From the NCBI RefSeq assembly GCF_010093185.1, contig NZ_PDWL01000002.1, positions 1-64,000 on the forward strand: 64,000 bases of DNA. The letters are read 5' to 3'. The stretch comes from Pseudoxanthomonas jiangsuensis. GTDB taxonomy: Bacteria > Pseudomonadota > Gammaproteobacteria > Xanthomonadales > Xanthomonadaceae. Shown one piece after another: positions 21,373-30,005 of the stretch. Numbering within the stretch: position 1 is the stretch's first letter; each line of letters starts with the position of its first letter. The notes beneath the pieces were generated by a model. It worked only from the letters and a program-made list of their open reading frames with translations, did not search any database and was not told the DNA's origin. The position numbers and the translations under genes are program-made.

Positions 21373-22938
21373 GTGAAACTTGCCACGTTGGACATCGTGA
21401 TCGTGCTCGCCTACCTGGCGGGCATCTTCATCCTGGCGCAATGGGTGTCGCGCGAGAAGGCCGGCCACCAGAAGTCGGCCAGCGACTACTTCCTGGCCAG
21501 CAAGTCGCTGCCCTGGTGGGCGATCGGCGCCTCGCTGATCGCGGCCAACATCTCGGCCGAGCAGATCATCGGCATGTCCGGCTCGGGCTACGCCATCGGC
21601 CTGGCGATCGCCTCCTACGAGTGGATGGCGGCAGCCACCCTCTTGCTGGTCGGCAAGTTCTTCCTGCCGATCTTCCTGCGCAACCGCATCTACACCATGC
21701 CGCAGTTCCTGGAGGAACGTTACGGCAACCGCATCCGCACCCTGATGGCGGTGTTCTGGCTGGGCCTGTATGTGTTCGTGAACATCACCTCGATCATGTG
21801 GCTGGGCGCGATCGCGGTGAACCAGGTCACCGGCATGGACCAGATGACCGCGGTAGTGCTGATTGGCGTGTTCGCCCTGGTCTACCAGCTGTACGGCGGG
21901 CTCAAGGCGGTGGCGCTGACCGACATCGTCCAGGTCACCCTGCTGGTGCTGGGCGGCCTGTTCGTGGCCGGCCTGACCCTGAACCAGATCGGCGACGGCC
22001 AAGGCATCGTGGCCGGCTTCAACCGCCTGTGGGCCGAGCACCCGGGCCACTTCGAGATGATCCTCAGCAAGGACAACCCGTTCTACAAGGACCTGCCGGG
22101 CATCAGCGTGCTGATCGGCGGCATGTGGATCATGAATGTCAGCTACTGGGGCTTCAACCAGTACATCATCCAGCGCGCGCTGGCGGCCAAGGACCTGAAG
22201 GAAGCGCAGAAGGGCGTGCTGTTCGCCGCGTTCCTGAAGCTGCTGATGCCGCTGATCGTGGTGGTGCCGGGCATCGCCGCGGTGATGCTGGCCCCGGACC
22301 TGCACCGTCCGGACGAGGCCTACCCGACCATGATGCGGTTGTTGCCCAGCGGCATCCTCGGCCTGGTATTCGCCGCGCTGGTGGCGGCGATCGTGGCCTC
22401 GCTGGCGTCCAAGATCAATTCGGTGGCGACCATCTTCACCCTGGACTTCTACGCCAAGGCGCGGCCGCAGACCGAACAGGCCAAGCTGGTGCGGGTGGGC
22501 CGGATCGCCGCCGCGCTGTCGGTGCTGATCGGCATCCTCACCGCCAAGCCCCTGCTGGGCAGCTTCGACCAGGCGTTCCAGTACATCCAGGAATACACCG
22601 GCTTCTTCACCCCGGGCATCGTGGTGATCTTCGTCCTGGGCCTGTTCTGGAAGCGCGCCAACGAGGCCGGCGCGCTGGCCGCGGCGATCGGTTCGTTCGT
22701 GCTGTCGATCGTGCTGAAGATGGCCTGGCCGTCGCTGCCGTTCATCGACCGCGTCGGCCTGGTGTTCCTGCTGGCGCTGGCGCTGGCGGTGGTGGTGTCG
22801 CTGGCGACCCGGCCGCAGAAGGCCGGCAGCGACCTGATCCGCACCGACGACGTCAACTACGGCACCTCGGCCGGCTTCAACTTCGGCGCGCTGGGCGTGG
22901 TCGCGATCCTGGCGGCCCTGTACACGCTGTTCTGGTGA
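21373..22938 (+). CDS. Sodium:sugar symporter (SSS family, SGLT-like)
   Basis: A 521-residue inner-membrane protein with about 14 hydrophobic segments. It belongs to the sodium-solute symporter family, in the vSGLT-like sugar branch: SASDYFLASKSLPWWAIGAS, LIAANISAEQIIGMSGSGY, YTMPQFLEERYG and LASKINSVATIFTLDFYAK. The GTG start at 21373 has an AGGAG nine bases upstream. Placed between a beta-glucosidase and a LacI regulator, it probably imports the released glucose or a related sugar with Na+; the exact sugar is inference. Confidence 0.93.
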   Translation: MKLATLDIVIVLAYLAGIFILAQWVSREKAGHQKSASDYFLASKSLPWWAIGASLIAANISAEQIIGMSGSGYAIGLAIASYEWMAAATLLLVGKFFLPIFLRNRIYTMPQFLEERYGNRIRTLMAVFWLGLYVFVNITSIMWLGAIAVNQVTGMDQMTAVVLIGVFALVYQLYGGLKAVALTDIVQVTLLVLGGLFVAGLTLNQIGDGQGIVAGFNRLWAEHPGHFEMILSKDNPFYKDLPGISVLIGGMWIMNVSYWGFNQYIIQRALAAKDLKEAQKGVLFAAFLKLLMPLIVVVPGIAAVMLAPDLHRPDEAYPTMMRLLPSGILGLVFAALVAAIVASLASKINSVATIFTLDFYAKARPQTEQAKLVRVGRIAAALSVLIGILTAKPLLGSFDQAFQYIQEYTGFFTPGIVVIFVLGLFWKRANEAGALAAAIGSFVLSIVLKMAWPSLPFIDRVGLVFLLALALAVVVSLATRPQKAGSDLIRTDDVNYGTSAGFNFGALGVVAILAALYTLFW

Positions 22939-23003
22939 TCCGGGCATAACGGAAGCGGTCCGGCCGGCGCCTGCCGTGCCGGACCGCGGGAGGGTCGGGC
23001 GCA

Positions 23004-24020
23004 ATGCGGGTGAGGATCGAGGACGTCGCCGCCGCGGCCGGCGTATCGATGAAGACGGTATCGCGCGTGCTCAACCAAGAGCCCGGCGTGCGCGAATCCA
23101 CGCGCGCCAAGGTCATGGAAACGGTGGCCGCGCTCAACTACCGGCCCGACCCGTCCGCGCGCAGCCTGGCCGGCAACCGCTCCTACCTGGTCGCTCTGCT
23201 GTACGACAACCCGTCGCCGAACTACCTGATGGAGGTGGTCAACGGCGTGGTCGAGGCCTGCGAGAACCACCACTACGGCATGGTCATGCAGCCGGTGGGC
23301 TTCCAGGCCGGCGACCTGGCCGAGACCGTGGAGACCCTGGTCGAGACTTCGCGCCTGGACGGCCTGATCCTGACCCCGCCGCTGACCGACAGCGGTGCCC
23401 TGCTCGACCGCCTCGACGAACTCGGGGTGCCGTTCACCTGCATCTCGCCGCGGCAGCCGCAGGGCCGGATCGGGGTGACCCTGGACGAGCACGAGGCGGT
23501 GTGCGAGCTGATGGCGCACCTGGTCGATCTCGGTCACCAGCGCATCGGCCACATCCGCGGCCATCCCGACCACGGTGCCAGCGAGTGGCGCCTGGCCGGC
23601 TACCGCAGCGCCCTGCGCCGCGCCGGCCTGCGCTACGACCCGGCGCTGGTGGTCGACGGCGAGTTCTCGTTCGATTCCGGGCTGGCGGCCGGGCGGCGGC
23701 TGCTGGACCTGGCCAGGCGGCCGACCGCGATCTTCGCCGCCAACGACGACATGGCCGCCGGGGTCGTGCGCGCGGCGGCCGAACGCGGCCTGCGGGTGCC
23801 GCAGGACGTGTCGGTGTGCGGTTTCGACAACACTCCGATCTCGCAGCAGATCTTCCCGCGCCTGACCACCGTGCAGCGCTCCACCCGGGACATGGGCCAG
23901 GTCGCCACCGTGCAGCTGCTGTGCGCGATCCGCGATCCCCGCGCCGGGCGGATGGTGAAGATGCCCTACGCGCTGCAGCTGCGGCAGTCGACCGGGCCGG
24001 CGCCGCAGGACGGCGCGTAG
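23004..24020 (+). CDS. LacI-family transcriptional regulator
   Basis: A 338-residue repressor. The N-terminal helix-turn-helix and hinge (IEDVAAAAGVSMKTVSRVLN, then NYRPDPSARSLAG) is followed by a periplasmic-binding-like effector domain (about 60-330). Its position 65 bp after the sugar symporter, and the LacI-type palindrome in front of the GH3 gene, suggest that it controls this locus in response to a sugar. Which sugar releases it is unknown. The gene ends 6 bp from the convergent indolepyruvate oxidoreductase gene. Confidence 0.95.
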   Translation: MRVRIEDVAAAAGVSMKTVSRVLNQEPGVRESTRAKVMETVAALNYRPDPSARSLAGNRSYLVALLYDNPSPNYLMEVVNGVVEACENHHYGMVMQPVGFQAGDLAETVETLVETSRLDGLILTPPLTDSGALLDRLDELGVPFTCISPRQPQGRIGVTLDEHEAVCELMAHLVDLGHQRIGHIRGHPDHGASEWRLAGYRSALRRAGLRYDPALVVDGEFSFDSGLAAGRRLLDLARRPTAIFAANDDMAAGVVRAAAERGLRVPQDVSVCGFDNTPISQQIFPRLTTVQRSTRDMGQVATVQLLCAIRDPRAGRMVKMPYALQLRQSTGPAPQDGA

Positions 24021-24026
24021 CCGTCC

Positions 24027-27000
24027 TCAGGCCGCGTCGGCGCGCAGCACCACCCGCAAGGGATCGTCCCACTGCCGCAGCAGTTCGGCCTCGCGCGCCC
24101 TGGCCGCGTGCAGGTGCGCGTCCTTGACGTGGCCGTAGCCGCGGATGTGTTCGGGGATGCTGGCGATCTCCGCGGCCAGGGCGACGTTGCCGCCGTCCAG
24201 CTTCGGCAGCAGCCGTTCGACCGTGGCGAAATAGTCGACGACCAGCTGCCGCTCCATCCGCCGCTCGGCGGTGTAGCCGAACGGATCGAAGGCGGTGCCG
24301 CGCAGGAACTTCAGCTTCGCCAGCCAGCGGAACGCGGTGAACACCCACGGTCCGTACTCGCGCTTGAGCTGCCGTCCCTGTTCGTCCTTCTTCGCCAGCA
24401 GCGGCGGCGCCAGGTGGAAGCGCAGGGTGTAGTCGCCCTCGAACTGTTGCTGCAGCCGGCGCCGGAACTCGCCGCCGGTGTACAGGCGCGCGACCTCGTA
24501 CTCGTCCTTGTAGGCCATCAGCTTGAAGGCGTAGCGTGCCACCGCCTCGGTCAGCGCGGTGGAGCCGGGTGCGCGCAGGTTCTCGGCCGCGCGCACCCGC
24601 GCCACAAGCGCCGCGTAGCGGCGGGCGTAGGCGGCGTCCTGGTAGCCGGTCAGGAACGCCTCGCGGCGCGCGACCAGTTCGTCCAGGCTGCGCGACAGGC
24701 GCAGGTCGTCCAGCGGCAGGGCGGCGATGCCGCCGGTGGCCACGTCGAGCGGGGACGCCGAGGGCGTGCCGCCGCCGGCATCGCCATGCTCGGGCAGGCC
24801 GCGCCACTCGCGCTCGGCCCGCACCGGCTGCGGCGCGCTGGTGCTGCCCCATTCGATCCCTTCCCAGTCGCCGGGCGGCAGCTGGCGCAGGCCGTCGGGC
24901 ACGCGCTCGTCGGCGGTGACCGGGTTGGACACCAGGCCGGCGGCGGCCGCGACCGCCTGCGGATCGACCGCGGCCAGGCGCCCCCAGGCGAAGGCCTGCC
25001 GGTTCATCTCCACCGCCGCGCCGTTGAGCTCGATCGCCCGCATCAGCGCGCCGAACGAGACCGGCACCAGGCCCAGCTGCCAGGCGTAGCCGAGCATGAA
25101 CAGGTTGGCGGCGATGGCGTCGCCCAGCAGGGCGGTGGCCAGCTGGGTGGCATCGAGCAGGCGCGGCTCGCGCCCGCCCAGGGCCAGCTTCACCCCGGCG
25201 ACGATGTCGGCCGCGGGGAAGTGCAGGTCCGGGCGCATGGTGAAGCTGCCGGGCATCGCCTCGTAGGTGTTGAGCACCACTTCCGAGCGCTCGCCGCGGA
25301 CCTTGGACAGGGCCCAGTAGTCGTTGACCACGACCATGTCGCAGCCCAGCACCAGGTCGGCTTCGCCGGCGGCGATGCGTACCGCGTGGATGTCCTCGGG
25401 CGTGCGCGCCAGGCGCACGTGGGTGGTGACCGCGCCGCCCTTCTGCGCCAGGCCGGTCTGGTCGAGCACGGTGGCGCCCTTGCCCTCCAGGTGCCCGGCC
25501 ATCCCCAGCAGGGCGCCGATAGTGACCACGCCGGTGCCGCCGACGCCGGTGATCAGGATGTTCCAGGGCGTGTCCAGCGCGGAGCGGAACGCCGGCTCGG
25601 GCAGGTTCTCCAGCACCGCGGCGGCCTCGGCCTTGCGGCCCTTGCGCGGCCTGCCGCCGTGCACGGTGACGAAGCTCGGGCAGAAGCCCTGCACGCAGGA
25701 ATAGTCCTTGTTGCAGTTGGACTGGTCGATCTCGCGCTTGCGTCCGAACTCGGTCTCCTTCGGCAGCACCGAGACGCAGAAGCTCTTCTGGCCGCAGTCG
25801 CCGCAGCCTTCGCACACCAGGGTGTTGACCAGCACCCGTTTCTGCGGGTCCTCGAGCTTGCCGCGCTTGCGCCGGCGCCGTTTCTCGGTGGCGCAGGTCT
25901 GGTCGTAGATCAGGATCGAGACGCCCTTGACCTCGCGCAGGCGCTTCTGCACCGCGTCCAACTCGGCGCGGTCGTGGAACTCGACCCCGGCCGGGAACAG
26001 CTCGCGCCTGTTCCACCGGCCGATGTCGTCGCTGACCAGGACGATGGTGTCGATCCCCTCGGCGCGCATCTGCCAGGCGATATCCGGCACGGTCAGGGTG
26101 CCGTCCACCGGCTGGCCGCCGGTCATGGCGACCGCGTCGTTGTAGAGGATCTTGTAGGTGATGTTGACCTTGGCCGCGACCGCCTGGCGGATCGCCAGCG
26201 AGCCGCTGTGGAAGTAGGTGCCGTCGCCCAGGTTCTGGAACACGTGCGCGGTGTCGGTGAACGGCGCCTGCCCGGCCCAGGTCACGCCTTCGCCGCCCAT
26301 GTGGGTGAAGGTGTCGGTGGCCCGGTCCATCCAGGTCACCATGTAGTGGCAGCCGATCCCGGCCAGCGCGCGCGAGCCTTCGGGCACCACGGTGGAGGTG
26401 TTGTGCGGGCAGCCGGAGCAGTAGTGCGGCACGCGCGGGAAGTTGGCGCGCGGCAGGGCCATCTCCGCTTCCTTCTCCTCCATCCAGCGCAGGCGCTGCT
26501 CGATCGAGTCGGTGAGCGTGCTGGAGGGAAGCGGGAACCGCTGGATCCGCCGGGCGATCACCGCGGCGATGGTCGCCGGGGTCAGCTCGCCGGTGGAGGG
26601 CAGGATCCATTCGCCGGCCTCGTCGTACTTGCCGACGATGCTCGGCCGCCGGCCCCAGCCGGCCGGCCAGTTGTAGAACTGCTCCTTCATCTGCCGCTCG
26701 ATGAAGGCGCGCTTCTCCTCGACCACCACGATGTCTTCCAGGCCGCGGGCGAACGCCGCGATCCCCTGCGGCTCCAGCGGCCAAGTCATGCCGACCTTGT
26801 ACACGCGGATGCCGAGGTCGCGGCAGGCGTAGTCGTCCAGGCCGAGGTATTCCAGCGCCTGCAGCACGTCCAGGTAGCTCTTACCGGTGGTGACGATGCC
26901 CAGCCGCGGCCGCGGCGAATCCATCACCACCTTGTCGATGCCGTTGGCGCGGGCGAAGGCCTGGGCCGCGCCGACTGCATAGCGGTGCAGGCGCATCTCC

Positions 27001-27791
27001 TGCTCCAGCGGCGGGTCCGGCCAGCGGATGTTGAGCCCGCCCGGCGGCAGCTCGAAATCCTCGGGCAGCACGATCCGGCGCGCGAACGGATCGACTTCTA
27101 CCGAGGCCGAGGACTCCACCGTCTCGGCGATGGTCTTGAAGCCGATCCAGCGCCCGGTGTAGCGGCTCATCGCCCAGCCGACCAGGCCCAGGTCAAGGAT
27201 GTCCTGGACCCCGGCCGGGTTGAGCACCGGCATCATCGCGCTGACGAACTCGTCCTCGCTGCCGTGCGGCAGGGTCGAGCTGCGGCAGGCGTGGTCGTCG
27301 GCGGCCAGCGCCAGCACGCCGCCGTGGCGCGCGGTGCCCGCTGCATTCCCGTGCTTGAACACGTCGCCGCAGCGGTCCACGCCCGGGCCCTTGCCGTACC
27401 ACATGGCGTACACGCCATCGACCCGGGCGCCGGGGAACAGGTTGGTCTGCTGGGTGCCCCAGACCATGGTCGCGCCGAGGTCTTCGTTGAGGCCGGGCTG
27501 GAAGCGCACCTTCGCCGCCTCCAGGTGTCGGCGCGCGCGCCACAGCTCCAGGTCGAAGCCGCCCAGCGGGCTGCCGCGGTAGCCGCTGACGAAGCCTGCG
27601 GTATTCCGGCCTTCGGCCGCGTCGCGCAGCTGCTGCATCAGCGGCAGCCGCACCAGCGCCTGCACGCCGCTCAGGTAGATGCGGCCGTCGCGCCGGGTGT
27701 AGCGGTGTTCCAGGGTGTAGTCGCGGTCGAACGAATCCAGGCCGGGCGTGTTGGCGGAGGCGGGCGAGGTCAGTTCGGCGGTACTGGTCAT
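24027..27791 (-). CDS. Indolepyruvate ferredoxin oxidoreductase, fused alpha-beta type
   Basis: Oxidative decarboxylation of arylpyruvates to acyl-CoA with ferredoxin-type electron transfer. At 1254 residues it joins what archaea encode as IorA and IorB. It has an N-terminal pyrimidine-type domain (about 30-420), a thiamine-diphosphate domain (PHYCSGCPHN, GIGCHYM, GGEGVTWAG), a cysteine-rich stretch (CEGCGDCGQKSFC; CNKDYSCVQGFC) and a gamma-type domain (GVGGTGVVTIGALLGMAGH), then a C-terminal region seen only in the bacterial fused form. The ATG at 27791 is preferred; a TTG at 27854 adds 21 residues of no recognisable origin. It probably serves aromatic or branched amino-acid breakdown. Confidence 0.92.
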   Translation of the reverse strand: MTSTAELTSPASANTPGLDSFDRDYTLEHRYTRRDGRIYLSGVQALVRLPLMQQLRDAAEGRNTAGFVSGYRGSPLGGFDLELWRARRHLEAAKVRFQPGLNEDLGATMVWGTQQTNLFPGARVDGVYAMWYGKGPGVDRCGDVFKHGNAAGTARHGGVLALAADDHACRSSTLPHGSEDEFVSAMMPVLNPAGVQDILDLGLVGWAMSRYTGRWIGFKTIAETVESSASVEVDPFARRIVLPEDFELPPGGLNIRWPDPPLEQEMRLHRYAVGAAQAFARANGIDKVVMDSPRPRLGIVTTGKSYLDVLQALEYLGLDDYACRDLGIRVYKVGMTWPLEPQGIAAFARGLEDIVVVEEKRAFIERQMKEQFYNWPAGWGRRPSIVGKYDEAGEWILPSTGELTPATIAAVIARRIQRFPLPSSTLTDSIEQRLRWMEEKEAEMALPRANFPRVPHYCSGCPHNTSTVVPEGSRALAGIGCHYMVTWMDRATDTFTHMGGEGVTWAGQAPFTDTAHVFQNLGDGTYFHSGSLAIRQAVAAKVNITYKILYNDAVAMTGGQPVDGTLTVPDIAWQMRAEGIDTIVLVSDDIGRWNRRELFPAGVEFHDRAELDAVQKRLREVKGVSILIYDQTCATEKRRRRKRGKLEDPQKRVLVNTLVCEGCGDCGQKSFCVSVLPKETEFGRKREIDQSNCNKDYSCVQGFCPSFVTVHGGRPRKGRKAEAAAVLENLPEPAFRSALDTPWNILITGVGGTGVVTIGALLGMAGHLEGKGATVLDQTGLAQKGGAVTTHVRLARTPEDIHAVRIAAGEADLVLGCDMVVVNDYWALSKVRGERSEVVLNTYEAMPGSFTMRPDLHFPAADIVAGVKLALGGREPRLLDATQLATALLGDAIAANLFMLGYAWQLGLVPVSFGALMRAIELNGAAVEMNRQAFAWGRLAAVDPQAVAAAAGLVSNPVTADERVPDGLRQLPPGDWEGIEWGSTSAPQPVRAEREWRGLPEHGDAGGGTPSASPLDVATGGIAALPLDDLRLSRSLDELVARREAFLTGYQDAAYARRYAALVARVRAAENLRAPGSTALTEAVARYAFKLMAYKDEYEVARLYTGGEFRRRLQQQFEGDYTLRFHLAPPLLAKKDEQGRQLKREYGPWVFTAFRWLAKLKFLRGTAFDPFGYTAERRMERQLVVDYFATVERLLPKLDGGNVALAAEIASIPEHIRGYGHVKDAHLHAARAREAELLRQWDDPLRVVLRADAA

Positions 27792-27939
27792 GGCTGGCCT
27801 GAGCGCTGGCGGAGCCGGGCGCGAAGCCCGGCGCGGAATGATATCAGCGGCCAATATGTGATGGCCCGCACTCGCCGGGTGTGCGCTGTGGCGTTAGGAT
27901 GGCCCGGGGAGGCTGGTGGCATCGCTTCGGGGACAGGCA

Positions 27940-28566
27940 GTGAAGAAGTCATGTATCGCGTTCGCGCTGTGGCTGGCGTGGACCTGCGCCAATGCGCAGT
28001 CGCTGGCGCCGCAGGAGTTCTATTTCGACGAGGACGCCAGCACCACCCGGCCGATCGCCGTCGTCACCGGGCTGGAGGGCGACGCGCTGGTGAACCAGCT
28101 GGCCGCCACGGTCCAGCGCCGGCCGGAAGACATCGAGTCGCGCGCCCAGCTCGCGCACGTGGCGATGCAGAACCAGCGCATCGAGCTGGGCAACGAGCTC
28201 TACGCCGCGGCCCTGCGCAACGCGCGCAGCAACAAGCGCCTTTCGCGCACGGTGGCCTGGAACTACGGCTGGGACCTGTACCGCGCCGGCCAGCCGCAGC
28301 AGGCGCTGGAGCAGTGGCAGCCCTTGCTGGGCGGATGGCCGAGCGCGCCGTCCTGGCAGCCGCCGACCCTGGCCCTGGTGCTGTGGAAGCTGGGCCGCCG
28401 CGCCGACGCGGTGGCCTGGTACGCGGCGGCCGCGCGCACCGAACCGGCGCGTTGGGGCGACCCGGCGAACTTCCCGGCGTTGCTGCCGGACTGGCGGGAG
28501 GACGAGCGCGCCACCCTGGCCGAGGTATTCGCCGCCTGGCAGGCCGCGCCGCCGTCCTGGCCGTGA
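27940..28566 (+). CDS. Exported TPR-like protein of unknown function
   Basis: A 208-residue protein with a signal peptide (MKKSCIAFALWLAWTCANAQ). Helical repeat segments follow: IESRAQLAHVAMQNQRIELGNELYAAAL, then YGWDLYRAGQPQQALEQW and LWKLGRRADAVAWYAAAA, resembling tetratricopeptide repeats. No catalytic motif is visible. I chose the GTG at 27940 because it directly gives a clean signal peptide; an earlier GTG at 27916 would add eight residues. It lies divergent from the oxidoreductase gene and 42 bp before the AEC transporter, perhaps sharing its transcript. Confidence 0.75.
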   Translation: MKKSCIAFALWLAWTCANAQSLAPQEFYFDEDASTTRPIAVVTGLEGDALVNQLAATVQRRPEDIESRAQLAHVAMQNQRIELGNELYAAALRNARSNKRLSRTVAWNYGWDLYRAGQPQQALEQWQPLLGGWPSAPSWQPPTLALVLWKLGRRADAVAWYAAAARTEPARWGDPANFPALLPDWREDERATLAEVFAAWQAAPPSWP

Positions 28567-28608
28567 CCGCCGTCGCGGCGCGGCCGGTCGTGACGCCGGA
28601 AGACCGCA

Positions 28609-29517
28609 ATGGCCCATGACGCCTTCGCCCTGATCCTGGCCATGCTCGGCCTGGGCATGGCCCTGGGCCGCACCACGCTGTTGCCGGCCAACGCTTCGGA
28701 GACGCTGAACCTGGTGGTGCTGTACGTGTGCCTGCCGGCGGCGGTGCTGCTGTACGTGCCGCGGCTGCACCTGCAGTGGTCCCTGCTGGGGGTGGCGTTG
28801 ACGCCGTGGATCCTGATGGGCGCGACCTGGCTGCTGGTGGGCGTGGCGTCGCGCTTGTGGAAGTTCGGCCGCGACGAGTACGCGGTGCTGCTGCTGTGCG
28901 TGGGCCTGTGCAATTCCAGCTTCGTCGGCTACCCGATGGTGCGCGCCCTGCTGGGCGAGGACGCGGTCCGGTACGCCGTGGTCTACGACCAGTTCGGCAC
29001 CTTCATCCTGCTCTCCACCGTGGGCCTGTACGTGGTCGCCCGCTACAGCGGCGACGCCGTGCCGGGGCCGCGCGCGATCGCCTTGCGGATCGCGCGCTTC
29101 CCGCCGGTGTGGGCGTTGCTGTTCGGCCTGACCCTGATGCCGGAACAGCCGCCGGAATGGATCGCCTCGGGCCTGCGCCGGCTGGCCGAGGCGATGCTGC
29201 CGCTGGTGATGCTGGCGGTGGGCCTGTCGATCCGGCTGAAGCTGCCGCGCGACGAGATCCGCCCGCTGGCCACCGGCCTGGCGCTGAAGCTGCTGGTGAT
29301 GCCGGCGCTGGCCTGGCCGGTCTCGCGACTGTTCGGGATGCCGGACCTTATGCTGCGCGCCAACGTGCTCGAATCGGCGATGCCGACCATGATCTCGGCC
29401 GCCGCCCTGGCGATGGCCCACGGCCTCGCGCCGCGGCTGTCCGCCGCGCTGGTCGGCTATGGCATCGTCCTGTGCCTCGCTACTTTGCCGGCGTGGGCGT
29501 GGCTGCTGGGGCGTTGA
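28609..29517 (+). CDS. AEC family (auxin-efflux-carrier-like) transporter
   Basis: A 302-residue inner-membrane protein with about ten hydrophobic helices in two halves. LNLVVLYVCLPAAVLLYV and CNSSFVGYPMVRALLGEDA are the family's conserved crossing region in the first half; ESAMPTMISAAALAMAHGL is the equivalent in the second. Bacterial members export or exchange carboxylates such as malate or malonate; the substrate here is unknown. The repeat copy B begins some 40 bp after its stop. Confidence 0.9.
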   Translation: MAHDAFALILAMLGLGMALGRTTLLPANASETLNLVVLYVCLPAAVLLYVPRLHLQWSLLGVALTPWILMGATWLLVGVASRLWKFGRDEYAVLLLCVGLCNSSFVGYPMVRALLGEDAVRYAVVYDQFGTFILLSTVGLYVVARYSGDAVPGPRAIALRIARFPPVWALLFGLTLMPEQPPEWIASGLRRLAEAMLPLVMLAVGLSIRLKLPRDEIRPLATGLALKLLVMPALAWPVSRLFGMPDLMLRANVLESAMPTMISAAALAMAHGLAPRLSAALVGYGIVLCLATLPAWAWLLGR

Positions 29518-29558
29518 AAGGCAACCGCAACCCGCACTGCAACTGCAACTGCAAACGC

Positions 29559-29970
29559 AAGGGCATTGGGTCGCGCCGGCTTCGGCTGGGACCGCCGTGC
29601 CTTGGGTCTGCGGTGCACCGCTCGGGCGGGCGTCCTGCCCGCAACGCGCGGCCGTGGCACATCCCTGTGCCACTTGCCCCGCAGACCCAAGGCACGGCGG
29701 CCTCTGCGGGCGTGAGGTTCACCGCTTCTGGTGCTTCTGCTCTTCCGGCTCCTACAGGGTGAAGCAAAGTCGCTGGGTCCACGCCTGCGCGGGGACGACG
29801 GAAGAAGAAGTCCTGATCTCAACGCGCACGCGTCCGCCGTCGCATGGGGGATGGACCAAGTGGCACAGGGATGTGCCACGGCCCTGAGTAAAGACAGGAT
29901 GTCGTCCCGAGGGGTGGTCCATCCCCCATGTGGCGGCGGACTCCTTCCGAAGTCAGCGCAGCTTGTTGCC
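29559..29970. repeat. MITE-like composite repeat, copy B
   Basis: This occupies most of the 488-bp gap between the AEC transporter and the AAA ATPase. It repeats copy A in the same order: left end gcgccggcttcggctgggaccgcc, then a hairpin with 22-bp perfect arms (29592-29613/29679-29700), then a 16-bp inverted repeat (29843-29858/29915-29930). The central GTAGGAGCC module is reduced to one arm fragment (29747-29758). Just outside are gcaact-type short tandem units (29520-29560) and gttgcc-type units on the far side (29964-29984), which are roughly complementary to each other. Confidence 0.75.
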
Positions 29971-30005
29971 GTTGCTGTTGCCGTTCTGTCTGGCGCGATG
30001 CGTCC

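Noticed and set aside
24108-28619. A 1.5-kilocodon open frame opposite the indolepyruvate oxidoreductase
   Set aside because: Antisense shadow of a well-supported gene; it also runs across the real TPR-protein gene in another frame.
29520-29560. GCAACT-like tandem units as a possible CRISPR array
   Set aside because: Units are about six bases long, with no repeat-spacer pattern and no cas genes nearby.
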